From NCBI RefSeq assembly GCF_030718935.1, contig NZ_CP132194.1, positions 434,001-498,000 of the forward strand: 64,000 nucleotides of DNA, given 5' to 3'. The notes beneath the pieces were generated by a model. The model did no database searches, had not been told where the DNA came from, and worked only from the letters and a program-made list of their open reading frames with translations. Source of the DNA: Psychrobacter sp. M13. Lineage in GTDB: Bacteria > Pseudomonadota > Gammaproteobacteria > Pseudomonadales > Moraxellaceae. A program made the translations under genes and the position numbers. The number at the start of each line of letters is the position of its first letter. Position 1 is the first letter of the stretch. Positions 28,441-38,253 of the stretch are shown here, one piece after another.

Positions 28441-30561
28441 ATGTTCTCCAAAATACTAATTGCCAACCGTGGTGAAATTGCTTGCCGAGTAGCGGCTACT
28501 GCCAAGCGTTTAGGCGTTCGCACCGTTGCTGTCTACTCTGACGCGGACCGCCATGCCAAGCACGTAGCAGTCTGTGATGAAGCCGTCTACCTTGGCGGCT
28601 CTGCACCAAAAGACAGCTATCTTAAAGGTGATGCTATCATTGATATTGCCAAGGAGCGCGGCGCACAGGCCATTCACCCAGGCTATGGGTTTTTGAGTGA
28701 GAACGCCGACTTCGCGCAGGCATGTATAGACGCAAGCTTAGTGTTTATTGGACCATCTGCTGATGCTATTCGAGCGATGGGCGGCAAATCAGAGTCTAAG
28801 CGCTTGATGGAAGCGGCAAACGTACCGCTGATTCCGGGCTATCATGGTGATAATCAAGATGCTAAATTCCTGCAAACGCAAGCGGATGAGATTGGCTATC
28901 CCGTGCTGATTAAAGCCAGTGCAGGTGGCGGCGGTAAAGGCATGCGTATTGTTGAAAACAGTAAAGCGTTTAGCGACTTATTAGACTCTTGTCGCCGTGA
29001 AGCCATTACTAGCTTTGGTAATGACCAAGTCCTCATCGAAAAGTACGCCCTCAAACCGCGCCATATCGAAATCCAAGTCTTCGGTGATAGTCACGGTAAT
29101 TACGTGCATCTGTTCGAGCGTGATTGCTCTGTGCAACGTCGTCATCAAAAGGTGCTTGAGGAAGCGCCTGCGCCTGACGTCGATGAGTCCATGCGTAGCG
29201 CTATGGGTAAAGCTGCGATAGAAGCGGCGCGCGCGGTTGAATATGTCGGTGCGGGTACGGTGGAGTTTATCGTTGAGCAGCGTCCCGAGGGTATGAGTTT
29301 TTATTTCATGGAGATGAATACTCGCCTGCAAGTCGAGCATCCCGTTACTGAAGCGATTACGGGCGTGGATTTGGTTGAATGGCAATTACTGGTGGCTGCT
29401 GGTCAGAAATTACCTAAATCTCAAGAGGATCTGAAGATAAACGGTCATGCGGTTGAGGCGCGAATTTGTGCTGAAAATCCAGATAATGATTTCTTGCCTG
29501 CGACGGGCACGCTGTTTAGTTATCAAAAGCCAGCACACAGTACTTTTATTATTGATGAAAATGGCAAAGATGTCCGTATCGATGATGGCGTACGCGAAGG
29601 CGATGTGATTAGTCCATTTTACGACTCTATGATTGCCAAGCTCATCGTCCATGCGCCAACTCGCGCGCAAGCTTTAGCGAAGCTGGATCGCTCTTTAGCT
29701 TTAACCCGCATTGTTGGACTGCCCAATAACGTAGCGTTTTTGCGTTATGTTATTAACACTGACTCTTTTAGTCAGCCAAATCTTGATACCGCTTTGATTG
29801 AACGTGAAGCGGATGAGCTGTTTAATCAGCAGCCACTTGAGCTATCAACGCTGGCTACTACTGCGATTGTACAGCAGTTGGCGAATGAGTTTAAAGCTGC
29901 TAATGCTAATAGTCATTATAAGTATGATCCCTTTAATCGGCCTTCAGGATTCCGTGCTTATACGAATTATACGCGCAAGTTTAGTTTGTCTTATGATCAG
30001 CAGCCCTATGTTGCAAATATTAGGGAATGGCAGAATATTAATAATAATGCAGATAAGAAAAGCGCAGAGAATCTAAGTCACTTTAAGCTAGTAATCAAAC
30101 ATGACCCAGTTGGCGACGAGCAAGCTGAGGCATCAGTTGCACCTGTCTTTGAAGCACAAGTCAGCTATAGTAGTGATGACGCGCACAATCATACTCTATG
30201 GCTAAATGGCGCACGTATTAGTGCCCAAAGCTGGATCTACAACGATACGATACATGTTTTCACCGATGCTGGTCGTGATCAGATTAAACTCATCGACGTC
30301 ATGGCGCATGTCGGTGAAGAGTCTGCCGCAGTAGGCAGTCTAAAGTCGCCGATGCCAGGACAAGTGATTGCCTTTAAAGTAGCGGTTGGGGATAGTGTCA
30401 ATCAAGGTGATGCGCTCGCTGTGATTGAAGCGATGAAAATTGAGCATACCATCACTGCACCAACGGATGGGGTAGTAGCTGAACTGTTGTTTGCAGCGGG
30501 TGACTTGGTCGCTGATGGTGATGAGCTATTACGTATTGATAGTGAGACCAGCGAAGTTTAA
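28441..30561 (+). CDS. liuD: Methylcrotonyl-CoA carboxylase, biotin carboxylase/carrier (alpha) subunit
   Basis: 706 residues from ATG 28441, where the family's FSKILIANRGEIACRV start begins; an ATG 12 bp upstream is possible. The biotin carboxylase domain spans about 1-445 with the ATP-grasp glycine loop KASAGGGGKGMRIV and the catalytic block EMNTRLQVEHPVTE. The biotin-carrier domain at the C terminus carries VIEAMKIEH, with biotinylated K666. It uses ATP and bicarbonate. Biotin is attached by BirA, encoded about 3 kb downstream on the other strand. The linker around residues 470-560 is polar and variable. Confidence 0.96.
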   Translation: MFSKILIANRGEIACRVAATAKRLGVRTVAVYSDADRHAKHVAVCDEAVYLGGSAPKDSYLKGDAIIDIAKERGAQAIHPGYGFLSENADFAQACIDASLVFIGPSADAIRAMGGKSESKRLMEAANVPLIPGYHGDNQDAKFLQTQADEIGYPVLIKASAGGGGKGMRIVENSKAFSDLLDSCRREAITSFGNDQVLIEKYALKPRHIEIQVFGDSHGNYVHLFERDCSVQRRHQKVLEEAPAPDVDESMRSAMGKAAIEAARAVEYVGAGTVEFIVEQRPEGMSFYFMEMNTRLQVEHPVTEAITGVDLVEWQLLVAAGQKLPKSQEDLKINGHAVEARICAENPDNDFLPATGTLFSYQKPAHSTFIIDENGKDVRIDDGVREGDVISPFYDSMIAKLIVHAPTRAQALAKLDRSLALTRIVGLPNNVAFLRYVINTDSFSQPNLDTALIEREADELFNQQPLELSTLATTAIVQQLANEFKAANANSHYKYDPFNRPSGFRAYTNYTRKFSLSYDQQPYVANIREWQNINNNADKKSAENLSHFKLVIKHDPVGDEQAEASVAPVFEAQVSYSSDDAHNHTLWLNGARISAQSWIYNDTIHVFTDAGRDQIKLIDVMAHVGEESAAVGSLKSPMPGQVIAFKVAVGDSVNQGDALAVIEAMKIEHTITAPTDGVVAELLFAAGDLVADGDELLRIDSETSEV

Positions 30562-30572
30562 GGATAATAACT

Positions 30573-31493
30573 ATGAATAACGCTTATCCAAAGCACGTTT
30601 CTATCGTTGACGTCAGTCCGCGTGATGGACTACAAAACGAGTCAAAGACAGTGCCGACAGCGGTCAAGCAAGCGCTAATCGAAGATTTAATCGCGGCAGG
30701 AGTTAAGAAGATTGAAACCACTAGCTTTGTCTCCCCTAAATGGATGCCACAGATGGGCGATAATAGTGACTTGATGACTGCGCTTATGCCTAGCAGATCG
30801 AATGACGTTATCTATTCCGTGCTTGTGCCCAATATGCGCGGCTTTGAGAATGCTACTGTGCATCGCCCTGATGAGGTGGTTATCTTTGCTTCCGCTAGCG
30901 AAACCTTTAGTCAAAAAAATATCAATTGTAGTATCGATGAGAGCATTGCGCGTTTTGCGCCAGTAGCCGCTGCTGCCAAGGCGCAAGGCATCAAAGTTCG
31001 AGGCGTTATCTCTTGCACGGTCGGCTGTCCTTATGAGGGCGAGATTGACCCCAGCCAAGTCGCTTATGTCACCAAACGCTTAGTAGCAATCGGTGCGGAG
31101 CAGATCGGCATCGCTGATACCATTGGGGTAGGCACACCTATAAAGGTAAAAAAGGCTTTGCAAGCCGCATTAGAATATATAGATATTGAGCATATCTCAG
31201 GGCATTTCCATGATACTTATGGGCAAGCGCTAAGCAATACTTTAGCGGCGCTTGAGATGGGTGTTAGCGAATTTGATACCTCAGTAGCGGGCCTCGGCGG
31301 TTGTCCCTATGCCAAAGGCGCTACGGGTAATGTCGCAACCGAAGATGTGGTGTATATGCTGCATGGCATGGGTATCCATACTGGTATTGATTTAGATAAA
31401 TTAGTTGTCGCAGGCGAGCGCATTAGCGCATTTTTAGGACGCCGTAACGACTCTAACGTCGCGCGTGCTTTGATTAATAAGCGTAATTCTTGA
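30573..31493 (+). CDS. liuE: Hydroxymethylglutaryl-CoA lyase
   Basis: 306 residues, TIM-barrel lyase that splits HMG-CoA to acetyl-CoA and acetoacetate, the last step of leucine breakdown. The start DVSPRDGLQNE, the metal/substrate block ISGHFHDTYGQAL and the signature GLGGCPYAKGATGNVATED with the catalytic cysteine are all present. The gene begins 11 bp after liuD with AAGGA 8 nt before the ATG, so it is cotranscribed. Confidence 0.97.
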   Translation: MNNAYPKHVSIVDVSPRDGLQNESKTVPTAVKQALIEDLIAAGVKKIETTSFVSPKWMPQMGDNSDLMTALMPSRSNDVIYSVLVPNMRGFENATVHRPDEVVIFASASETFSQKNINCSIDESIARFAPVAAAAKAQGIKVRGVISCTVGCPYEGEIDPSQVAYVTKRLVAIGAEQIGIADTIGVGTPIKVKKALQAALEYIDIEHISGHFHDTYGQALSNTLAALEMGVSEFDTSVAGLGGCPYAKGATGNVATEDVVYMLHGMGIHTGIDLDKLVVAGERISAFLGRRNDSNVARALINKRNS

Positions 31494-31575
31494 AGACGAC
31501 CTTTTAAGACTAAGTTCTAAAAATAAATTTTAAAAAATATCAAAATTTAAAACATCAAATAATTAAGGATAGATA

Positions 31576-32763
31576 ATGAGTTTACCTGGTTTAAATTTTC
31601 AGCTTGGCGAAGATATTGATGCTTTGCGCGATGTCGTGGCACAGTTCGCTGCCAAAGAGATTGCTCCGCGCGCTGGCGAGATTGATAGCAGTGATGAGTT
31701 TCCGATGGATCTTTGGCAAAAAATGGGTGATTTAGGCTTGCATGGTATCACTGTGCCTGAAGAATACGGTGGCGCTAATATGGGCTATGTTGCGCACATG
31801 GTGGCGATGGAAGAGATTAGCCGCGCGTCAGCCTCTATTGGTTTGAGCTACGGTGCTCATTCAAACTTATGTGTTAATCAGATTAAGCGCAACGGCTCCG
31901 AGGCACAAAAGCAGAAATTCTTACCGAAGCTTATCACTGGTGAGTTCATCGGCGCTTTGGCTATGAGTGAGACGGGCGCAGGTTCTGATGTGACTAGCAT
32001 GAAGCTAAAAGCTGAAGAAAAAGGGGATGCTTATGTGCTAAACGGTAGCAAAATGTGGATTACTAATGGTCCCGATGCTGATGTAATGGTGGTCTATGCT
32101 AAGACCAATCCTGAGCTTGGCGCGCAAGGTATCACTGCCTTTATCATTGAGAAAGGTATGGAAGGTTTCGGTACCGCGCAGAAGCTAGATAAACTAGGTA
32201 TGCGTGGTAGTCATACAGGTGAGATGGTCTTTAATAATGTTGAAGTACCTAAAGATAATATTTTGGGCAATTTAAATGAGGGCGTTAAGGTGCTGATGAG
32301 TGGGCTTGATTACGAGCGCGCGGTATTGGCCGCAGGGCCTATTGGTATCATGCAATCGGTTATGGATAATGTCGTGCCTTATATTCACGATCGTAAACAG
32401 TTTGGTCAAGCTATCGGTGAATTTCAATTGATTCAAGGTAAGGTTGCCGATATGTACACCATATTGCAAGCGGGTCGTAGTTTTTTATATACTGTCGGTA
32501 AGAATCTCGATATGTTAGATGCGCAAGGCGCTGGTCACACTCGTCAGGTTCGCAAAGACTGTGCTAGTGTCATACTTTGGTGCGCTGAAAAAGCCACATG
32601 GATGGCAGGCGAGGGTATTCAAATCTTTGGTGGTAATGGCTATACTAATGAGTATCCGTTAGGTCGCTTATGGCGTGATGCCAAGCTATATGAGATTGGC
32701 GCTGGCACCAGCGAGATTCGCCGTATGCTCATTGGTCGTGAGTTATTTAACGAGACAAAATAG
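31576..32763 (+). CDS. liuA: Isovaleryl-CoA dehydrogenase
   Basis: 395 residues, FAD acyl-CoA dehydrogenase that oxidises isovaleryl-CoA to 3-methylcrotonyl-CoA, the first dedicated step of the pathway. [15 protein letters not shown] is the flavin/substrate block, [15 protein letters not shown] carries the glutamate placed as in isovaleryl-CoA dehydrogenases, and [21 protein letters not shown] closes the family pattern. It is last in the cluster, whereas in Pseudomonas liuA is first. AAGGA lies about 6 nt before the ATG. Confidence 0.95.
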   Translation: MSLPGLNFQLGEDIDALRDVVAQFAAKEIAPRAGEIDSSDEFPMDLWQKMGDLGLHGITVPEEYGGANMGYVAHMVAMEEISRASASIGLSYGAHSNLCVNQIKRNGSEAQKQKFLPKLITGEFIGALAMSETGAGSDVTSMKLKAEEKGDAYVLNGSKMWITNGPDADVMVVYAKTNPELGAQGITAFIIEKGMEGFGTAQKLDKLGMRGSHTGEMVFNNVEVPKDNILGNLNEGVKVLMSGLDYERAVLAAGPIGIMQSVMDNVVPYIHDRKQFGQAIGEFQLIQGKVADMYTILQAGRSFLYTVGKNLDMLDAQGAGHTRQVRKDCASVILWCAEKATWMAGEGIQIFGGNGYTNEYPLGRLWRDAKLYEIGAGTSEIRRMLIGRELFNETK

Positions 32764-32798
32764 TCGTTACTGCTATTTCTTCAAACCAGAGAATCAAT

Positions 32799-32832
32799 GT
32801 AGGGTGCGGTTAGCAAAGCGTAACCTGGCGCA
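32799..32832 (+). repeat. Degenerate REP-like element with GTAG head
   Basis: It begins GTAGGGTGCG, then GGTTAGC...GCGTAACC forms an imperfect hairpin. The GTAGGGTGCG head is identical to that of the REPs around the RAYT gene at 45.7-46.8 kb. Confidence 0.55.
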
Positions 32833-32860
32833 TAAAGTTTTAATAACGCCTTTATATAAT

Positions 32861-32898
32861 AAAAGAGCAGCTCGTCTGTGACGAGCTGCTCTTTTATT
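32861..32898. terminator. Bidirectional terminator liuA/coaX
   Basis: A perfect 15-bp stem (AAAAGAGCAGCTCGT and its complement) with loop CTGTG and T runs on both strands, placed between convergent genes. Confidence 0.93.
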
Positions 32899-32921
32899 GC
32901 CATTATTTTCATTATAAAACG

Positions 32922-33656
32922 CTAATCAGCCAACTGCTGACGATGATCAAAATAACGCGCTAGTCCATTTAATAATAAATCATCGCGCAGGCGTACTGAT
33001 CGGCTGACGTGTTGGGCGATCATTCTAGCGTCGCCACCTGTCATGATCAGCTCAAAGTTAGGATGACGACGGCTGATCTCATTGATTGACCCAACGATGG
33101 ATAATAAAATACCGCGATGTACCGCATCTTGAGTATTTATACCTTGGGTAATACTATCAAAAGTACCGTTAGAGATGGTAATTTGCTTAGTTCCTGAAAA
33201 CAGCGATTCACGTTGCAGATAGATACTAGGAAAGATATAGCCGCCTAAATGCTGGGCATGGTCAATCAGATCGATCGTAACCGCTGTACCACAGCCTATA
33301 ACGCACTGGCGCTTTTTCTTATCAACAGCGCCTAGCATCTGTAACCAACGATCACAGCCGAGCTGATTAGAGTCATAAGCGCTATGCATGAGCGGGTGCT
33401 CGGCATCGACAGTGACGAAATCAAATGGAATGTCTAAGCGGCTTAGCGTCTTGGATACTTGACCGTTGAGCTCATCTCCCAATACCGATGAGATACCGAT
33501 AAAGTCGGGCGCATAGTGCTCAAAACGATCGGTGAGACCCATAAGTAGCTCAGCGGGCGATTGCAGATGCTGTCTGGCATCATGCGAGACGATTTGACCG
33601 ACATCATCAGTCAGCCAATATTTGAGTCGGGTATTGCCAAGATCTAGCCAAAGCAT
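32922..33656 (-). CDS. coaX: Type III pantothenate kinase
   Basis: 244 residues. The ATP-binding start LWLDLGNTRLKYWL, the substrate motif GCDRWLQMLGA, GCGTAVTIDLID and GGYIFPSIYLQRE are CoaX hallmarks. It performs the first step of CoA synthesis and needs a monovalent cation. AGAGGATAG is placed before the ATG. It is downstream of birA on the same strand, an arrangement common in gammaproteobacteria. Confidence 0.95.
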   Translation of the reverse strand: MLWLDLGNTRLKYWLTDDVGQIVSHDARQHLQSPAELLMGLTDRFEHYAPDFIGISSVLGDELNGQVSKTLSRLDIPFDFVTVDAEHPLMHSAYDSNQLGCDRWLQMLGAVDKKKRQCVIGCGTAVTIDLIDHAQHLGGYIFPSIYLQRESLFSGTKQITISNGTFDSITQGINTQDAVHRGILLSIVGSINEISRRHPNFELIMTGGDARMIAQHVSRSVRLRDDLLLNGLARYFDHRQQLAD

Positions 33657-33756
33657 AACTATCCTCTTAGGGGCGGTTTAATTAGCAGCTATAAGTGTAA
33701 AATTTGACTTTGAATTGATATCGCTTTGACTGTAAATTATAAAATATATCAATAGC

Positions 33757-34764
33757 TTAGCTATTATTAATGACGTCAATACGACCAGTGAAAAGCGTGG
33801 CAAGCTTACCGTTATCTTGACGTAATTGCAAACAGCCGTTTGTATCAATGCCATCAGCACAACCCGTTATGATCTGTATATTACCATCATGGTTTTGGCT
33901 CACTTGAGTACGTAGGCCTGCTAGCGCATCTAACTGATCAAACTCTGCAATAAAGCTTTCGCTAGCGCTTTTTTGCATAGGTTTTGTTTGCTCAGCTAGT
34001 TGCTCTTTAGCTATACTCTCAAAGCCTCTTAATGCATCAATTAATGCCTGACTAATTTGTGCGTACAGCTCTTTTAGGCTAGGCAATGAATCAACTAGAT
34101 TGTTTTGACTATCAGCAGGCATATTTAATGCTAGCGTCTGTTTTATATCCTGTAAACTCAGCGCTTGATAGCTCATACCTTCTAGAGTATGAGTCGTTAA
34201 TTTTGGTGTGGCTTGGACATTAAGACCAACACCCATGACTATCCCAATCAACTTATTTGCCTGCCATACAGGTTCAATCAAGATACCTGCTAGCTTATTA
34301 AAGTAAATGACAGTTGGTTCTGAGCTTTTGTTGCCATTCTTATTAGTATTAGAATGATTGCTTACGTTTACTTCTAAAGGTTTGTAAAAGCCTAAATCAT
34401 TAGCCCATTTTACGCCAATAGCAGTTAATCCTTGCGCCATTAATTGCTTATTAAAAGCTGCAATAACCGGCATCTTTGCCAGCTCAACACCGATAATTAA
34501 AGATAGCAAACCACTGATTGGTATACGTACAGGATGATAGAGCGAAAGATAAACGTTGCCTGCTGGTGACTGCCAAGAGCGTCCTCGTTGGCCGCGTCCA
34601 GCCGTTTGCGTATCGGCAGTTAGCAAATGTGGCTGATCGGCACTTAAACTTTGATCTTTTATAGCCTCAATTAATTCACTATTGGTCGAGAGGCTGCTAG
34701 GCACATGGCGATGATTCACCATTTTTAGCGTCTCAAGATACTTGGAGTTATTAGCGTGTGGCAT
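33757..34764 (-). CDS. birA: Biotin--[acetyl-CoA-carboxylase] ligase, no DNA-binding domain
   Basis: 335 residues. The ligase motifs ADTQTAGRGQRGRSWQSPAGN and GVKWANDLGF are clear, and a C-terminal SH3-like domain ends the protein. There is no N-terminal helix-turn-helix, so it cannot act as the E. coli-type bio operon repressor. A polar insert of about 20 residues (SNHSNTNKNGNKSSE, about 128-142) splits the catalytic domain between KWANDLGFYKPLEV and NKLAGILIEP. A second start (MVNHRH) is 14 codons in. It would biotinylate LiuD and acetyl-CoA carboxylase. Confidence 0.93.
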   Translation of the reverse strand: MPHANNSKYLETLKMVNHRHVPSSLSTNSELIEAIKDQSLSADQPHLLTADTQTAGRGQRGRSWQSPAGNVYLSLYHPVRIPISGLLSLIIGVELAKMPVIAAFNKQLMAQGLTAIGVKWANDLGFYKPLEVNVSNHSNTNKNGNKSSEPTVIYFNKLAGILIEPVWQANKLIGIVMGVGLNVQATPKLTTHTLEGMSYQALSLQDIKQTLALNMPADSQNNLVDSLPSLKELYAQISQALIDALRGFESIAKEQLAEQTKPMQKSASESFIAEFDQLDALAGLRTQVSQNHDGNIQIITGCADGIDTNGCLQLRQDNGKLATLFTGRIDVINNS

Positions 34765-34943
34765 AGGTTTGGTCGCTGTGATGCTGTGATTAGGTGGAAT
34801 CTTGCTATACTGTGCCGATTGGTACGGCGCTGTATGCTGACGCTATTATGATCTAAAAACACTCTCAATAGAAGCTAAGTACTCTAAGAGCTTGCTACCC
34901 TGTAAGCCAAGTATCGAAAAATAAGCAAAAAAGGATTTTAACA

Positions 34944-35747
34944 ATGTTATATGTATGGTTTGTGATTGCAGGTGCATTTGCAGGAGTCTGTGCAGGCCTA
35001 TTTGGGGTTGGTGGTGGGATGATTATCGTGCCTGCACTGGTCTGGATTTTTACCGCTTACAGCTTCCCACCTGAGGTGGTCACCCATCTCGCCGTTGGTA
35101 CTTCGCTTGCGACTATCGTCGTCACTTCTATCAGCTCATTGACCGCGCATAATAAGCGTAGCGGTGTACGCTGGGATATTTGGCGCAAGATGGCGCTAGG
35201 CTTAGTCATCGGTAGCTTAGTCGGTGCAGGTGTCGCCGATATGATCGATGGTAAAGCGCTGCAAGCGATCATCGGTGTTGGTGCACTACTAGTCGCCTTA
35301 AAGATGCTGTTTTTATCGAATAGAGAGCAATTGGACAAGCCTCTGCCGTCTGCTGGTACACAGTTTGGCGCGGGTACAGGCATTGGTCTTGCCTCATCTA
35401 TCTTCGGTATTGGCGGTGGTAGTTTAACCGTGCCGTTCCTTAATTGGGCGGGGCTAACGATGAAGCAGTCTGTGGGCACTTCCGCCGCTTGCGGCTTACC
35501 GATTGCGATTGCTGGGGCATTAGGCTTTGCTTGGTTTGGTCAAAACACGGTCGACTTACCAGAGGGCACGATTGGTTTTGTGCATATCAGCGGATTTTTA
35601 TGTATATCAGTCATTAGCTTTATTATGGCAAAGGTCGGTGCCAAGCTAGCTTATAAACTACCTGCACAAACTCTCAAACGCGCCTTTGGCATATTGTTAT
35701 TATTTGCAGGCGGGCAGTTGTTATTAAGTGGGGTTGGGGTGATTTAA
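34944..35747 (+). CDS. Sulfite exporter TauE/SafE family permease
   Basis: 267 residues, seven to eight hydrophobic segments. The family's duplicated motif is seen as FGVGGGMIIVPALVW near residue 20 and FGIGGGSLTVPFLNW near residue 155. Members move sulfite, sulfoacetate or other organosulfur anions. No sulfur genes are nearby, so the substrate is unknown. A TATACT at 34806-34811 could be its -10 element. Confidence 0.92.
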   Translation: MLYVWFVIAGAFAGVCAGLFGVGGGMIIVPALVWIFTAYSFPPEVVTHLAVGTSLATIVVTSISSLTAHNKRSGVRWDIWRKMALGLVIGSLVGAGVADMIDGKALQAIIGVGALLVALKMLFLSNREQLDKPLPSAGTQFGAGTGIGLASSIFGIGGGSLTVPFLNWAGLTMKQSVGTSAACGLPIAIAGALGFAWFGQNTVDLPEGTIGFVHISGFLCISVISFIMAKVGAKLAYKLPAQTLKRAFGILLLFAGGQLLLSGVGVI

Positions 35748-35927
35748 TCTAGAATATTAGTATAAAAAATAATAAGTTGCTTTATGAATAATAGAATACT
35801 GCTACCCAAATCTTTATGCTAATATTTTGCTTATCTCTATTCATTTAAATCAATAGATTATCATGGAAGATAGTCAAACGGCCTGTTGATGATAGGTCAT
35901 CACCTACAGTATAAGGAAGCACTGATT

Positions 35928-37838
35928 ATGAGCCAACAAGATGATAAAAGCGCAAAAATAGATGCCAATGAAGATAATTCTATAACAGAAAGAGTTATTC
36001 ACAATGTTTTTACCGATGGTATCTCGTCTGGACGTGCTGATAGCAATGCTGAAGATGAGATCCCATCCAGTACTCAAAATGTAGCAGGCTTTAATAGACG
36101 TCGTTTTATGAAAGCTTTTGGTTCCGTAGGGGTCACGGCTGTCGGAGCTAGTAGTTTGGGTCTAGTAGGATGTAGCGATGACGATGATGACTCCAATGCA
36201 AACACCAGTGGCGTTGTTAGCTTTGATCATGGCGTTGCCAGTGGTGACCCTTTATCTGATAAAGTCATTTTGTGGACACGAGTGACACTGCAAAGAGCAG
36301 GTTCTTTTCAGCCTGTTGTTAAGTGGGTGCTGGGTCGTGATCCACAAATGCGCGACATCGTTAAGCAAGGTGAGGTAACTACAAGCGCGGTCAAGGATTA
36401 CACCGTCAAGGTAGATGTCAATGGTTTACAGCCTAATACCATTTACTATTATCAATTTGTCGTGGGCAATACAGTGAGTCGTATCGGTAAAACCAAAACT
36501 TTACCCGTCGGCAACATCAACCAAGTTAAAATGGCAGTGTTTAGCTGTGCCAATTATCCAGCAGGGTTCTTTCATGTCTATGCAGATGCCGCCAAGCGCA
36601 ATGATTTAGATGTTTGCATCCATTTAGGCGATTATATTTACGAGTATGCGCGCACTATTACTAATGCCCAAGGAAATACCGTACCAGCCTATGCTTCAGC
36701 GGATGCGGCATCTATTGATCGTGAAGTGCTACCCGAGCAGGAAATCGTTAAAATCAACGAGTATCGCCTGCGTTATGCTCAGTATAGGTCAGATCCAGAT
36801 TTACAAGATTTGCATGCCGCTCTTCCTATGATTGCTGTATGGGATGATCATGAGTTCGCGAATAATGCTCATATCGATGGTGCTGAAAACCATCAACCTG
36901 CTACTGAAGGGGATTGGGATGAGCGTAAGGTAGCGGCATTTACCGCTTATCATGAGTGGATGCCGATACGTACTGAGATCAAAAGTGAAATATATCGTCG
37001 CTTCGATTTCGGTAATTTATTAAGTCTAAACATGTTAGACACCCGAGTTGTCGGACGTGATGTGCAGCTCAATTATGTTAATTTTATTAAGGTAGATAGC
37101 ACAGGAAAGCGCTTTATTGACGCTGCCGCCTTTAAAACGGCTACCAATAATCCTGAAAGACAGATGTTAGGACTCAAACAGAATAATTGGCTAGTCAGTC
37201 AACTACAGCAATCAACCGCGACTTGGCAAGTTTTAGGTCAGCAAGTTCTTATGGGACGTATGGCGATACCTGCGCCCGTTATTTTAAACCTCGCCGATCC
37301 TAGATTAGGGCTAAGTATCACCGCTTATCTAGCTTTAGTTGATAAATCACAAACTAGCCCGCAAACCTTAACCGCTCAAGATATAGCCAATTTGCAAGAG
37401 CCCCCTATCCCTTATAATATTGATGCTTGGGATGGTTATGGCGCAGCACGTGAGCGAGTGTTAAGCACTGTCAAAAGTCTAAATAAAAACCTAGTCGTCC
37501 TCGCTGGTGATTCGCATAATGCGTGGGCAAACAACCTCACTAACGACGCTGGTGAGGCAATCGGTGTTGAGTTTGCGACAAGCTCTGTCAGCTCGCCAGG
37601 CTTTGAGGTGAATGTGCCTAATATTCCACCAGCAACTTTGCAAGGGGTATTGCTACAATTGATACCTGGATTAAAATATACAAATTCTAGCCAAAGAGGC
37701 TATATGGTGGTCACCATCACACCTGAAGCTTGTCAGTCGGAATGGATATTCGTCAGTGATATTTTGCAGCGAACTTATAGCAGTGAAGTTGGAAGAACGC
37801 TAAGAGTGCTCGCGGGTCAAAAAGCGATCGATATTTAG
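35928..37838 (+). CDS. PhoD-like alkaline phosphatase, Tat-exported, predicted lipoprotein
   Basis: 636 residues from ATG 35928, chosen because AAGGAAG lies 8-9 nt upstream. An unusual 56-residue polar N region is followed by the twin-arginine motif NRRRFMKAFG (R57-R59) and a lipobox LVGC (C82) before an Asp run. The PhoD phosphodiesterase/phosphatase domain follows: FDHGVASGDPLSDKVILWTRVT, HLGDYIYEY, WDDHEFANNAH and LAGDSHNAWA supply the metal ligands. It would be folded in the cytoplasm, exported by Tat and lipid-anchored, freeing phosphate from phosphodiesters or monoesters. A terminator follows. Confidence 0.92.
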   Translation: MSQQDDKSAKIDANEDNSITERVIHNVFTDGISSGRADSNAEDEIPSSTQNVAGFNRRRFMKAFGSVGVTAVGASSLGLVGCSDDDDDSNANTSGVVSFDHGVASGDPLSDKVILWTRVTLQRAGSFQPVVKWVLGRDPQMRDIVKQGEVTTSAVKDYTVKVDVNGLQPNTIYYYQFVVGNTVSRIGKTKTLPVGNINQVKMAVFSCANYPAGFFHVYADAAKRNDLDVCIHLGDYIYEYARTITNAQGNTVPAYASADAASIDREVLPEQEIVKINEYRLRYAQYRSDPDLQDLHAALPMIAVWDDHEFANNAHIDGAENHQPATEGDWDERKVAAFTAYHEWMPIRTEIKSEIYRRFDFGNLLSLNMLDTRVVGRDVQLNYVNFIKVDSTGKRFIDAAAFKTATNNPERQMLGLKQNNWLVSQLQQSTATWQVLGQQVLMGRMAIPAPVILNLADPRLGLSITAYLALVDKSQTSPQTLTAQDIANLQEPPIPYNIDAWDGYGAARERVLSTVKSLNKNLVVLAGDSHNAWANNLTNDAGEAIGVEFATSSVSSPGFEVNVPNIPPATLQGVLLQLIPGLKYTNSSQRGYMVVTITPEACQSEWIFVSDILQRTYSSEVGRTLRVLAGQKAIDI

Positions 37839-37858
37839 TTTTTTAAGGTATAAGTAGC

Positions 37859-37895
37859 AAGGGCTGCAATAGTTATTTATTGTGGCCCTTTTTGT
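37859..37895 (+). terminator. Terminator after the phoD-like gene
   Basis: AAGGGCTGCAAT pairs with ATTGTGGCCCTT (two wobbles), then TTTTTG follows. Confidence 0.75.
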
Positions 37896-37971
37896 TTTTG
37901 GTGGGTTCTGTTTTCAAGCAAACAACTACTATTTAAATTTCTAATACAGTAAGGATAAAGATTAATGATAG

Positions 37972-38157
37972 ATGAGTTATATTTTAAAAGACAAAAAAGT
38001 ATTGATAGCAAGCTCTCAAGTTGCTCGTAATAAAGTAGCTGGTCATGGTGCAGGTAATGAAGTTAGAGAGATACCTGAGTATTTAGTTAGCTATATACTT
38101 CATATGACAGCATCTACCATTGTATTTTTAATCAAAGCAGATGAAGCTTTAGGTTAA
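37972..38157 (+). pseudogene. Remnant resembling an abortive-infection C-terminal (HEPN-like) domain
   Basis: 61 residues. The sequence around RNKVAGHGAGNE, then PEYLVSYILHMTASTIVFLI, resembles the last 50-60 residues of Abi_C-type proteins, where an RNxxxxxHG motif is followed by a helix ending FLI. Full family members are several times longer, and a stop codon lies directly before the ATG, so this is most likely a 3' fragment whose 5' part is lost. Whether it is still translated is unknown. The similarity is from memory and not checked. Confidence 0.5.
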
Positions 38158-38253
38158 ATGTTTTTATCTACAATACTAGCTACTACAACCTCCAAAATCT
38201 CCCACATTTTCAGGTACAATGGCCGCCTGTTTTTATAAGTATATTACTCATTC

